64,000 nt of DNA, taken from Deltaproteobacteria bacterium (GTDB lineage Bacteria; Myxococcota_C; UBA6777). A model generated the notes under the pieces. That model was not told the DNA's origin and did not search any database. It saw nothing but the letters and a program-made list of their open reading frames with translations. The position numbers and the translations under genes were made by a program. Positions within the stretch are counted from its first letter, which is position 1. Each line of letters starts with the position of its first letter. Location: positions 57,331 to 121,330 of the forward strand of contig SBHC01000017.1 of assembly GCA_006226375.1 (NCBI GenBank), read 5' to 3'. This document shows, in pieces, positions 52,156 through 60,128 of this stretch.

Positions 52156-53618
52156 TGGCAACACTGTTTTCTCCTCTCTTTGCGTCCGATAGCATTTGGA
52201 TGCCCCGCAAAGCCTCCACGGTCGCCGGTCAAGTTGACGGCCTCTACAACTTCATTTTGTTGTTGTCGGCTATCTTCTTCGTCCTGATCATTGGAGCGAT
52301 GGTATTCTTCGTCGTGAAGTATCGCTATCGCGGTGAAGAGAATGTCAAAACGTCTCCCCTGGCGCACAGCCTGAAGCTGGAAATTGTGTGGTCTGCGATT
52401 CCTGCAGCCCTGCTTCTCGCTATCTTCGCCTGGGGTTTTGTCGCTTGGTTGAACATCAACGTGATTCCCAGCGACAACATGGAAGTGCGAGTCAACGCAG
52501 CGCGATGGAGCTGGAGCTTCTCCTATCCTCGCCACGGTGTGAACGGCGCACCCGAGTTGATCGTTCCCTCGGATACCAACATTAAGCTGGTGATGATCTC
52601 CTCTGACGTCATCCACAGCTTCTATGTTCCCGAGTTTCGTGTGAAGCGTGACGTGTTGCCGAAACGTTACTCCACGACCTGGTTTCACACCCCTGCAAAG
52701 GCTTTGACTCGTTTGCAAAAGGTGAAAGCTGAGAAACTTCAGCTCGCCAATGTTGTGAAAGAGCTCGGCTTTGCGCGTGACATCAAAGACGCGAACGCAG
52801 TGATCAAAGGTGGACACATCATGATTAACGGCGCGGTTGTCTCTTCTCCCACAGAGAAGGTCAAGCTGCACGATGTCGTGGAAGTCAAGGTCGATGCTAC
52901 GCTTCGCAAGAGCCTCCTCAAGAGAGAGAAAGCTCACGCCAAGTTGATGAAAAAGCTCAAGGCTGAAGACGAGCGAGCCGCTGCTCAGAAGAAGTTCGAC
53001 GCAGAGATGGCGAAAGTTACGCCACAATGGTTGCGCACGGTTCTCTCCTCCATGGACGCCGCGAAAGAGATCGAAGATCGCTTCCGCAAGAATGAGCTGA
53101 CCGCTGCTGATATCCCCAAGCTCCGCGCAGACTGGCTCTACGCTGACATTGATGGTCTTCGCAGCATGTGGGGCTTTGTGTCCGACGCATACAACCTGAA
53201 CTGTACGGAGTACTGCGGTAAAGAGCACTCCAAAATGATCACCCGAGTTCGCGTGGTCTCTCCCAAGTTGTTCGGTATCTGGCTGAAGCGGACCCTGAAC
53301 AAAGGCGCTACCGGCCCTGAGCTTATCGCTCGATACGGCTGTGGCTCTTGCCACTCCGTCAAAGACAACTCGGTCAAGGTTGGTCCTTCCTTCAAAGGCA
53401 TCTACGGTCGTAAGCGCGCGTATCGCGACGCCAACGGCAAGCTCGTGACCAAGGTTTTGGACAAGGAATTCTTCAAGACCTACATCCGAGAGTCGATTCT
53501 CAACCCACAAGCCAAGGTCGTAACTGGCTTTGAGAATCAGAAGATGCCCACATTCAAGGGTCGGATTAAACAAGAAGAAATCGACGTTCTTATCGATTAT
53601 CTCGAAGGCTTACGCTAA
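52155..53618 (+). CDS. coxB: caa3 oxidase subunit II (CoxB) with S4-like insertion and cytochrome c domain
   Basis: This 487-residue protein has two helices (YNFILLLSAIFFVLIIGAMV; VWSAIPAALLLAIFAWGF), then the CuA cupredoxin. The first ligand is His154 (HSFYVPEFRVKRDVLP). The others are Cys350, Glu352, Cys354, His358 and Met361 (NCTEYCGKEHSKM). These are normally about 40 residues apart; here about 155 extra residues separate them. Residues 193-246 of the insert fit an S4 domain (LANVVKELGFARDIKDANAV, then GGHIMINGAVVSSP and KLHDVVEVK). A Lys/Glu helix follows. The C-terminal cytochrome c has CGSCH (396-400) and Met464. All redox ligands are kept, so it should be active. Confidence 0.95.
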   Translation: MATLFSPLFASDSIWMPRKASTVAGQVDGLYNFILLLSAIFFVLIIGAMVFFVVKYRYRGEENVKTSPLAHSLKLEIVWSAIPAALLLAIFAWGFVAWLNINVIPSDNMEVRVNAARWSWSFSYPRHGVNGAPELIVPSDTNIKLVMISSDVIHSFYVPEFRVKRDVLPKRYSTTWFHTPAKALTRLQKVKAEKLQLANVVKELGFARDIKDANAVIKGGHIMINGAVVSSPTEKVKLHDVVEVKVDATLRKSLLKREKAHAKLMKKLKAEDERAAAQKKFDAEMAKVTPQWLRTVLSSMDAAKEIEDRFRKNELTAADIPKLRADWLYADIDGLRSMWGFVSDAYNLNCTEYCGKEHSKMITRVRVVSPKLFGIWLKRTLNKGATGPELIARYGCGSCHSVKDNSVKVGPSFKGIYGRKRAYRDANGKLVTKVLDKEFFKTYIRESILNPQAKVVTGFENQKMPTFKGRIKQEEIDVLIDYLEGLR

Positions 53619-53636
53619 CCAAGAGGGGTATACACA

Positions 53637-55331
53637 ATGGTTACAACAACAGGTGATGCGGTACGCCCAGACGCTGGGCATGACGGCGCTCATGACCACG
53701 ATAAGGACTACCTTACAGCGGACAAGTCTCTTCTGTCCTGGCTTCTGACGGTAGACCACAAGCGTATCGGTTTGATGTATCTGGCCTCCATCATTGCCTT
53801 CTTCTTTATTGGTGGCCTGTTCGCGATTCTGATTCGTCTGGAACTGCTCTATCCGGCTGGCAAATTGCTGACCGACAACCAATACAACCGTGTCTTTACC
53901 TTGCACGGTGCAGTCATGATCTTCTTGTTCCTGATTCCGTCGATTCCGGCGGCGCTTGGGAACTTTATTTTGCCCCTACAGTTGGGGACGAAGGACGTGG
54001 CGTTTCCACGCCTGAACCTTGCGAGCTTCTACATCTATGTGTTCGGTGCAGTCTGTCTGGTCCTTGCCATCGTGGCAGGTGGTCTTGACACCGGTTGGAC
54101 CTTCTACACTCCCTACAGTAGCGCGTTTTCGGAATATCCCAACGCGATGTTGTACTCGACCTTTGGAGTGTTTGTCCTTGGATTCTCTTCCATCTTGACC
54201 GGTCTGAACTTCATCGTCACCATCCACAAGATGCGTGCTCCTGGTATGACCTGGCGTAAAATGCCCTTGTTCTTGTGGGCTTTGTACGCGACGTCTTTGA
54301 TCCAGATTCTGGCAACTCCGGTTCTTGCCATCACCCTGCTTCTGCTCTTGTTTGAGCGGTTCTTCGCCATCGGAATCTTTGATCCTGCGCTGGGTGGTGA
54401 CCCTGTGTTGTTCCAGCACTTCTTCTGGTTCTACTCACACCCCGCGGTGTACATCATGGTTCTCCCCGGATTCGGTGTGATCAGCGAAGTGATCGCAACG
54501 CACTCCCGCAAGCGCATCTTCGGTTATGTGCCCATCGCTGTCTCCAGTGTGGCCATCGCTCTGATCGGCTTCCTGGTTTGGGGACACCACATGTTCGTGA
54601 GTGGTCAGTCTGGAGTGGCTTCGGTCATCTTCTCCTTCTTGACCTTCGCGATTGCTGTTCCCACCGCGATTAAGGTCTTCAGTTGGGTTGCCACTCTGTA
54701 CAAAGGCTCCATCCGACTGAACACCCCGATGTTGCACTCACTGTCCTTTATCTTCTTGTTTGTGATTGGTGGTGTGACCGGTCTGTTCCTCGCGACCCTC
54801 GCCACTGACGTTCACTTGCACGATACCTACTTTGTTGTGGCTCACTTCCACTACGTTATGGTGGGTGGTACTTTGGTGGCCTTCTTGGCTGCGCTGCACC
54901 ACTGGTGGCCCAAGATGTTTGGGAAAAGCTACAACGAATTCTGGGGACGCATCGCTGCTGTCCTCGTCTTCCTCGGCTTCAACGTCACCTTCTTTGTCCA
55001 GTTCATCATGGGTACCAAAGGTATGCCTCGCCGCTACCACACCTACGCCAAGATGACCAAAGAGATGGTGACCGAGTTCCAGTTCTACCACAAGATCTCG
55101 ACCTTCGGTTCTTGGATTTTGTTGGCGGGTCTGCTGATTACAGCATTCTACTTGCTGTCTTCCTTGCTCTTCCGCAAGAAAGATGTTGGACCCAACCCCT
55201 GGAACGCAAAGAGCCTGGAGTGGGAAACCCAAAGCCCACCGATCACGCACAACTTTGCTACCGATCCGGTCTGTCTCCACGGACCTTACGAATACGATGA
55301 AATCGATCGTTCTGCTGACAAGGGGCACTGA
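53637..55331 (+). CDS. coxA: Cytochrome c oxidase subunit I, A2 type (CoxA)
   Basis: This 564-residue, about 12-helix catalytic subunit reduces O2. Haem ligands His90 (TLHGAVM), His403 and His405 ([11 protein letters not shown]) and CuB ligands His268, His317 and His318 are visible. The D-channel Glu of A1 oxidases is replaced: the motif reads FYSHPAVY rather than GHPEVY, i.e. the YSHP pattern of A2-type oxidases such as Rhodothermus caa3. The cross-linked Tyr272 is kept. It follows coxB by 18 nt and precedes coxC by 2 nt. Confidence 0.97.
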   Translation: MVTTTGDAVRPDAGHDGAHDHDKDYLTADKSLLSWLLTVDHKRIGLMYLASIIAFFFIGGLFAILIRLELLYPAGKLLTDNQYNRVFTLHGAVMIFLFLIPSIPAALGNFILPLQLGTKDVAFPRLNLASFYIYVFGAVCLVLAIVAGGLDTGWTFYTPYSSAFSEYPNAMLYSTFGVFVLGFSSILTGLNFIVTIHKMRAPGMTWRKMPLFLWALYATSLIQILATPVLAITLLLLLFERFFAIGIFDPALGGDPVLFQHFFWFYSHPAVYIMVLPGFGVISEVIATHSRKRIFGYVPIAVSSVAIALIGFLVWGHHMFVSGQSGVASVIFSFLTFAIAVPTAIKVFSWVATLYKGSIRLNTPMLHSLSFIFLFVIGGVTGLFLATLATDVHLHDTYFVVAHFHYVMVGGTLVAFLAALHHWWPKMFGKSYNEFWGRIAAVLVFLGFNVTFFVQFIMGTKGMPRRYHTYAKMTKEMVTEFQFYHKISTFGSWILLAGLLITAFYLLSSLLFRKKDVGPNPWNAKSLEWETQSPPITHNFATDPVCLHGPYEYDEIDRSADKGH

Positions 55332-55333
55332 TC

Positions 55334-55999
55334 ATGGCACACGACGCACACGCTGACCATCCCGAGTTTTTGCAACACCACTTTTTTACGCCGGAGCAGC
55401 AAGCTGCTTCGTCGAAGCTCGGGATGTGGCTGTTTCTCGCGCAGGAGATTCTGTTCTTCAGTGGGCTCTTCATGGCCTACTTTGCGTTCCGATTCTTCTA
55501 CCCCAATACGTTCTTGGCGGCTCACGAGCACCTTAACGTGTCCATGGGTGCGCTCAATACGTTCTTTCTGATCACAAGTAGTCTGACCATGGCGTTGGGC
55601 GTACGCGCAGCGCAGGTGGGCAACAAGAAAAGCCTGGAAATCAACCTGATCATTACGATTCTCCTGGCGTGTGCATTCTGCGTGGTCAAGTACTTTGAAT
55701 ACTCTCACAAGATCCATGCAGGTCTTTTGCCAACCAAGTTCTTCGGAACCGGCGGGTTCTCTGCCCAAGGTTTGGCTGATAACTCGCACATCTTCTTTGC
55801 TCTGTACTTCACGATGACCGGGTTGCACGCCCTCCACGTTGCCATTGGCATCGGCCTGCTGCTGTGGATCTACTTCGGGGCTCGCGCTGGCAAGTTCAGC
55901 GCCGAGTACTACTCTCCCGTTGAAAACGTCGGTCTGTACTGGCACTTGGTTGACTTGATCTGGATCTTCCTGTTTCCACTTCTCTATCTCGTTCGCTAA
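55334..55999 (+). CDS. coxC: Cytochrome c oxidase subunit III (CoxC)
   Basis: This 221-residue membrane protein has five helices. The subunit III pattern is clear: [20 protein letters not shown] at the start, [40 protein letters not shown] and [20 protein letters not shown] at the end. It belongs to the short prokaryotic type lacking the first two helices. It is a structural subunit that stabilises CoxA. Confidence 0.96.
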   Translation: MAHDAHADHPEFLQHHFFTPEQQAASSKLGMWLFLAQEILFFSGLFMAYFAFRFFYPNTFLAAHEHLNVSMGALNTFFLITSSLTMALGVRAAQVGNKKSLEINLIITILLACAFCVVKYFEYSHKIHAGLLPTKFFGTGGFSAQGLADNSHIFFALYFTMTGLHALHVAIGIGLLLWIYFGARAGKFSAEYYSPVENVGLYWHLVDLIWIFLFPLLYLVR

Positions 56000-56017
56000 C
56001 TCGAAAGGGAGTATACA

Positions 56018-56986
56018 ATGGCTGGACACCACACTGAGGGGACAGCAACTGGACACGAAGGACACCACCATCATGTTCTTCCCCTGAGCATTTACATTGG
56101 GGTTTACCTTGCGCTCCTCGTTCTGACTTACTTGACTGTTCAAGTCTCGTTCTGGAACTTGGGACCGCTCTCCCTTCCGGTTGCTATGTTGGTTGCATTG
56201 GTGAAGGCAGGCTTCGTGGTCGGCTTCTTTATGCACCTTCGTTACGATGACAAGTTTCTGAGCTTGATCTTCTTCTCGTCTCTGTTCTTTATCGCAGTTT
56301 TCTTGGCGTTTACCCTGTTTGACCTCTCCACTCGTGGAAAGCTCAACGCCGATCAGTCAAACTTCCGCCCCTTGCTGGAGGAAGGCAAACTGGAGACGGC
56401 TGGTTTGGGTGGACACCATGGCGCTCTGACTGCCTATGCTGCGATTGAGCACCAGAAGAAGCTTCACAAAGAAGCGGCTGACAAAGCCAAGAACAAAGGC
56501 AAAGGCGAGAAAGCCAAGCCCAAGTTCCAGGCTCCTCCAGGAATGTTGGCTTTGGGTAAGAAGAAGTACACTCAACTGTGTGCTCTCTGCCACGGCCCCA
56601 AAGGTATGGGGGACGGACCCGGTTCAAAAGGCCTGAAAGTTAAGCCTTCTGCTTACGGTCGCGCAGAATTCCGTCTCTCTGGTGGAACCCAGGCTGGAAT
56701 CCTCAAGATTCTCAAGAACGGTTCGACCAAGAATGGAATGGCTTCCTACGCTTGGATGCCTCTGAAAGAGCGCAACGCTTTGGCTTACTACATTCGCTCT
56801 TTGGCTTACAATTGGAAGCAAAAGCAAGCCGAGAAGAAAGCAGCAGAGAAGAAAGCAGCTCCGGCTCCTCGTCGTGCCGCTCCTGCGAAACGAACTGCTG
56901 CTCCCGCGAAGCCTGTTCCAACCAAAAAGGCTGCAGCCCCCGCGCCGGCTCCCGCACCTGCTCCTGCTCCTGCGAAAAAAAAGTAA
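56018..56986 (+). CDS. coxD: caa3 oxidase subunit IV fused to cytochrome c
   Basis: This 322-residue protein starts at the ATG at 56018 with GGGAG upstream. Residues 22-105 are a three-helix prokaryotic subunit IV (SIYIGVYLALLVLTYLTVQV, VALVKAGFVVGFFMHLRYDD, SLIFFSSLFFIAVFLAFTL). A 60-residue charged linker leads to a class I cytochrome c (CALCH at 188-192, Met241 or Met247). The last 50 residues are a Lys/Ala/Pro tail ending in KKK at an A8 tract. The zero-frame stop follows directly. A -1 shift at the tract would continue into a second cytochrome domain. Subunit IV-cytochrome fusions are uncommon. Confidence 0.9.
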   Translation: MAGHHTEGTATGHEGHHHHVLPLSIYIGVYLALLVLTYLTVQVSFWNLGPLSLPVAMLVALVKAGFVVGFFMHLRYDDKFLSLIFFSSLFFIAVFLAFTLFDLSTRGKLNADQSNFRPLLEEGKLETAGLGGHHGALTAYAAIEHQKKLHKEAADKAKNKGKGEKAKPKFQAPPGMLALGKKKYTQLCALCHGPKGMGDGPGSKGLKVKPSAYGRAEFRLSGGTQAGILKILKNGSTKNGMASYAWMPLKERNALAYYIRSLAYNWKQKQAEKKAAEKKAAPAPRRAAPAKRTAAPAKPVPTKKAAAPAPAPAPAPAPAKKK

Positions 56987-57031
56987 GCTCCTCTAAGAAG
57001 GTGCCTGCCCGCCGACAAGGTCCAGGCCCTT
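56975..57031 (+). other. Possible -1 frameshift site: A8 tract, stop codon and stem-loop
   Basis: The codons GCG AAA AAA AAG TAA contain the heptamer A-AAA-AAG, identical to the dnaX slip site, immediately before the stop. A -1 shift avoids the stop and reads into the downstream cytochrome frame without interruption. A stem (56998-57007 with 57023-57031, one bulged T, 15-nt loop) begins 14 nt downstream, which is farther than the usual 5-9 nt. An assembly error in the homopolymer would give the same picture. Confidence 0.5.
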
Positions 57032-57396
57032 CTCTTCCTCGTTCTCCCTCGTCTCCATCTCCATCTTCCAACATACTTCATGTACCACCCCCTGTTCTTG
57101 CTCTGGGCAAGAAGAAGTACACGCAGTTGTGCACTGTTTGCCATGGCAAGCAAGGCAACGGTGACGGAGCTGGTGCTGTGAGTCTTCGGATCAAACCCTC
57201 AGCTTTTGGCAAAGGTGAGTACCGCGTCACTGATGGCTCATTCGCCAAGATCCTGCATGTTCTCAAGGTGGGTTCTACGAAAAATGGGATGGCCGCCTAC
57301 GACTGGTTGCCTCTGAAAGAGCGCCAAGCTCTGGCCCATTACATTCAGCATCTCACCTTTCAGGGAACAGGAAAGCGGCCTCCCTCTTCCAGGTAA
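57001..57396 (+). CDS. Orphan cytochrome c domain, probably joined to subunit IV
   Basis: Read alone from the GTG at 57001, this 131-residue protein has a Pro/Ser-rich start and no signal peptide. It nevertheless contains a complete cytochrome c: GKKKYTQLCTVCHG and then KIKPSAFGKGEYR-like text (RIKPSAFGKGEYRVTDGSF), STKNGMAAYDWLPLKERQAL. It is a close paralogue of the cytochrome domain of subunit IV just upstream. A cytochrome without export signal could not mature, so fusion by frameshift is the better reading: the frame stays open upstream through the A8 tract. The alternative is a recently decayed fusion. Confidence 0.6.
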   Translation: MPARRQGPGPSLPRSPSSPSPSSNILHVPPPVLALGKKKYTQLCTVCHGKQGNGDGAGAVSLRIKPSAFGKGEYRVTDGSFAKILHVLKVGSTKNGMAAYDWLPLKERQALAHYIQHLTFQGTGKRPPSSR

Positions 57397-57760
57397 TCCA
57401 ACTCTCTCTTCTTCTTCAAAAAACTCTAGTTAATTCAATCCTCAGGGTTGCGGTTCAAGTGGATTCGTACCACATTAGAGGCAGCCCCCATCAAAAGGGT
57501 GTCGGCGCTCCCACAGCCACGATGTCACCCTACACCTCAAACCAACAAACTTCAGGCTTCCTCTTCGGAAGTAAGGCAACGGGTTCGACTTGCAGTCGTA
57601 TGGTTTGTGTTCCGTGGATGGGACTCTCTCAGCCCAAGACGCACAAAAGAGTTGGAGCAATTCCCGTTTTTTTTGACGGATGTAGCGTTCCTACGTTAAG
57701 TTTGTCATTCTGAGTGAATGGGTGTTGAATCCTAGAGAGAAGAGTGGAGGGAGACTGTTA
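57397..57760. other. Intergenic region, 364 bp, before the transglycosylase gene
   Basis: No gene is seen; the short open frames here have no ribosome binding site and no recognisable protein features. A promoter candidate lies at 57673-57701. No strong terminator hairpin for the respiratory operon was found. Confidence 0.55.
57673..57701 (+). promoter_or_regulatory. Promoter candidate for the transglycosylase gene
   Basis: TTGACG (57673-57678) is followed after 17 bp by TTAAGT (57696-57701). Transcription would begin near 57708, about 50 nt before the ATG at 57761. Confidence 0.45.
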
Positions 57761-59689
57761 ATGAAGTGGAAATTACTTCCCAGCCTTGGATTGTGCTGGA
57801 TCGGGATCGTGATGATGGGTTGCGTTCAGCCATCCCATGTCAAAGCAAACTCAACATCCATGCGTCGGGTGACTCCCTCTGGAAAGATAGCGGCGTCTTC
57901 GTCCAAGGAGCGTGCTAGAGCGGATATGGAGCGAGCCCGTCTTGCGGCCCAGCGTCAACTTCAGCGAGCCTCGTCCTACGGAAACACCAAATACCGTTCA
58001 GGGTTTTCTCAAGATGAACGCCTGCCTCCGCTTCGGATTATGGGGCTGGATATGCCGCGTCATCCGAGCTTTCTCCGGCTCCTTCACCGCTTTCGGAACA
58101 AAGACTGGGGCGTGATGTACATCGCGCTTCGTCGTCACCGTTTGTATTTCCGGATGATGGTGAAAACCTTCCGGCGCTACGGGGTACCACCTGGCCTTGT
58201 GTTTCTGGCAGGTGTGGAGTCTGCGTTTCATGTGCGCCTTCACTCCGGCAAAACCGCAGTGGGAATCTGGCAGTTCATCCCCAAGACGGGGCGTCGGTAT
58301 GGGATGAAGATCTCTACCTGGACCGATGACCGGCGAAACGTCAAGAAAGCCTCTCGGGCAGCAGCTCTCTATCTTCGTGACCTCTACAAAATGTTTGGTC
58401 GCTGGGAGCTGGCTGTTGCAGCGTACAATTGTGGTGAGCGTTGTTTGCAGCGTGTCTTGCGACGATGTCCTGGTATGAGCTTCTGGGATATCCGCCTGAC
58501 GCCAAGGTGTCGATTGAGTCGAGAAACACGTGAGCACGTCGCCCGTGTGTACGCGGAGCTTTATTACTGGCGATACCCTCCTCGGAATCGTCGCATGCCT
58601 CAGCCCTTGCCTCCTATCAAATATGCAACTGTCCGAACCCCAGGTCCTGTCTTTGTGGAGGACGTTGCCAAAGCCATTGGGATGAAGCCCAAGGAACTGT
58701 ATGACCTGAACCCTCGCTTGTCGTCGTGGACAACACCGCCTGGGGAACGATACTGGCTTAAAGTTCCACCCTCTCTCCGTGACGATGCCCAACGGTTTTT
58801 TCGCAAAGCTCGTCGCCGACGTGTGGATATCTGGCTTCGCTCTCACCGCGTTCATCGCAAGACCACATTGAGTTCTCTATCCCGTCGCTACCGAGTCCCT
58901 GTTGCGCTGCTTAAGAAACTCAATCATCTCGAAAACAACGAGGACTTAAGGGAACGCAAGCACGTTGTCATTCCTCTGCCCAAACGTCGTTGGCGGTGGA
59001 AGAAGAACCAACTTGCCAAGCTGCAGCGCTACGCTCTACGCGTAAAGGCGTTTCGTTGGATGAACCGACCCTCCACGCGATTCTGGGAGACCCGGACCTA
59101 TGCTCGAAAGCGTCACAAGCGCAACGTTCGCCGGAAGATTCAACTCGCGAAAGCCAAGCTGGAAAAGAAAATCGCAGAAGAGAAGCGTGAATCTCGGCGT
59201 CGTCGCTTGGCCTACCTCAACCGTCATCGTCGTAGAAGGCGAGCACGTCGTCGTCGCACTCGTCGTCGAAAAGGACGGGTGTGGCGACAAAAACGTCGAT
59301 GGGTTGCAGACGCAAGCGACCATTGGGCCTCTCGCCCTGTGCGATATGGCACATGCTATCGGGTTCGGAAAGGTGACTCCTTCTGGCGGATCAGCCGTCG
59401 GGTCAATGTGTCGTTCCGTCAATTGCGTCGGTTCAACCGCCACGTCCGCGTCCTTCAACCAGGTATGAACATCAAGCTGGGCGCTCGGGCTCGATGCAAG
59501 TCACGCTCTCGGTACCGCCGAAGGAACCGATGTTATCGTGTGCGAAGCGGTGACTCGTTGTGGCGCATCAGCAAACGTCACAGCGTTTCGATTCCCAACT
59601 TGCGACGCTGGAATCGTCGCGCCAACCGCCTCCGTCCCGGTATGGTTCTCAAGCTCTCCGGTTCCTCATCCTGCCGACGTCGCCGGTAA
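57761..59689 (+). CDS. MltD-like lytic transglycosylase lipoprotein with LysM domains
   Basis: The ATG at 57761 (GGAGGGAG upstream) begins a lipoprotein signal ending MMGC (Cys21). The 642-residue protein has a family 1 lytic transglycosylase domain at about 130-270: catalytic Glu153 in GVESAFHVRL, VGIWQFIPKTGRRYGM and VAAYNCGERC. Four LysM-like segments follow; the last two are clear (CYRVRKGDSFWRISRRVNVS; CYRVRSGDSLWRISKRHSVS). Between the second and third lies a very basic Arg/Lys-rich stretch around residues 440-535. It cleaves peptidoglycan from the outer membrane side. The basic stretch is unusual for MltD. Confidence 0.92.
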   Translation: MKWKLLPSLGLCWIGIVMMGCVQPSHVKANSTSMRRVTPSGKIAASSSKERARADMERARLAAQRQLQRASSYGNTKYRSGFSQDERLPPLRIMGLDMPRHPSFLRLLHRFRNKDWGVMYIALRRHRLYFRMMVKTFRRYGVPPGLVFLAGVESAFHVRLHSGKTAVGIWQFIPKTGRRYGMKISTWTDDRRNVKKASRAAALYLRDLYKMFGRWELAVAAYNCGERCLQRVLRRCPGMSFWDIRLTPRCRLSRETREHVARVYAELYYWRYPPRNRRMPQPLPPIKYATVRTPGPVFVEDVAKAIGMKPKELYDLNPRLSSWTTPPGERYWLKVPPSLRDDAQRFFRKARRRRVDIWLRSHRVHRKTTLSSLSRRYRVPVALLKKLNHLENNEDLRERKHVVIPLPKRRWRWKKNQLAKLQRYALRVKAFRWMNRPSTRFWETRTYARKRHKRNVRRKIQLAKAKLEKKIAEEKRESRRRRLAYLNRHRRRRRARRRRTRRRKGRVWRQKRRWVADASDHWASRPVRYGTCYRVRKGDSFWRISRRVNVSFRQLRRFNRHVRVLQPGMNIKLGARARCKSRSRYRRRNRCYRVRSGDSLWRISKRHSVSIPNLRRWNRRANRLRPGMVLKLSGSSSCRRRR

Positions 59690-59740
59690 ACCCTTCTTGG
59701 ACATTTCTGCCCTCTCTCCTCGTATCCCTTCGATTTGTTA

Positions 59741-59911
59741 TCACTTTGTTTGCGTAGGAATGTAGATGCAGGCCGCATAGCCGAGCACCTGCGGTCCATC
59801 CACGGTGTCGGTGGGGGTAGGTTCCCAGCTATCATGGACACGACGCTGCAAGAGCTCTTCCTTGGTCGGTCGGTGGTCCCATACAGCAACTGCTGTCACT
59901 GCACCCAGTCA
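59741..59911 (-). other. In-frame continuation after a UGA stop
   Basis: The frame of the small gene at 59909-60127 continues past its TGA (59909-59911) for 55 further codons to another TGA at 59741-59743. The extra sequence reads like protein (LGAVTAVAVWDHRPTKEELL, then WEPTPTDTVDGPQVLGYAAC). The two halves together would make 127 amino acids plus the UGA-encoded position. Nonsense mutation, readthrough, selenocysteine or base error are all possible. Confidence 0.45.
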
Positions 59912-60127
59912 GGTCGCATCGTACACAATCCAGAGGTTATCGTCGTAGGGGACCAACACATCAAGGGTGTACTCGTCCTGTGTCACCACCTCCTCGACCA
60001 TACGCATGGGGGTTTGTTCCAAACCCCAATACATCGCGTCGTTCAGGCCAAGGTGATGGCACAAGGTCTCCCGAAGATGTTTGCGATGATGCTCTGCAAC
60101 ATCCCCATGGAACGTCACAGCCTTCAT
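59909..60127 (-). CDS. Small gene coupled to mraY, ended by an in-frame UGA
   Basis: The ATG at 60127 lies 1 nt after the mraY stop (TAACATG), a sign of translational coupling. The 72-residue product (MKAVTFHGDVAEHHRKHLRE, then LNDAMYWGLEQTP and LDVLVPYDDNLWIVYDAT) has no signal or membrane helix. I do not recognise it. The UGA interrupts what looks like a longer protein, so this may be a pseudogene or a recoded gene. The sequence after the stop can fold a small hairpin (ACAGC-AGTT-GCTGT) 12 nt downstream. Confidence 0.5.
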   Translation of the reverse strand: MKAVTFHGDVAEHHRKHLRETLCHHLGLNDAMYWGLEQTPMRMVEEVVTQDEYTLDVLVPYDDNLWIVYDAT

Positions 60128-60128
60128 G

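Noticed and set aside
56752..57000. N-terminal part of the open frame overlapping the end of subunit IV
   Set aside because: This stretch is the out-of-frame reading of the subunit IV cytochrome and tail (Ser/Arg/Cys-rich nonsense); only the part downstream of the A8 tract is protein-like.
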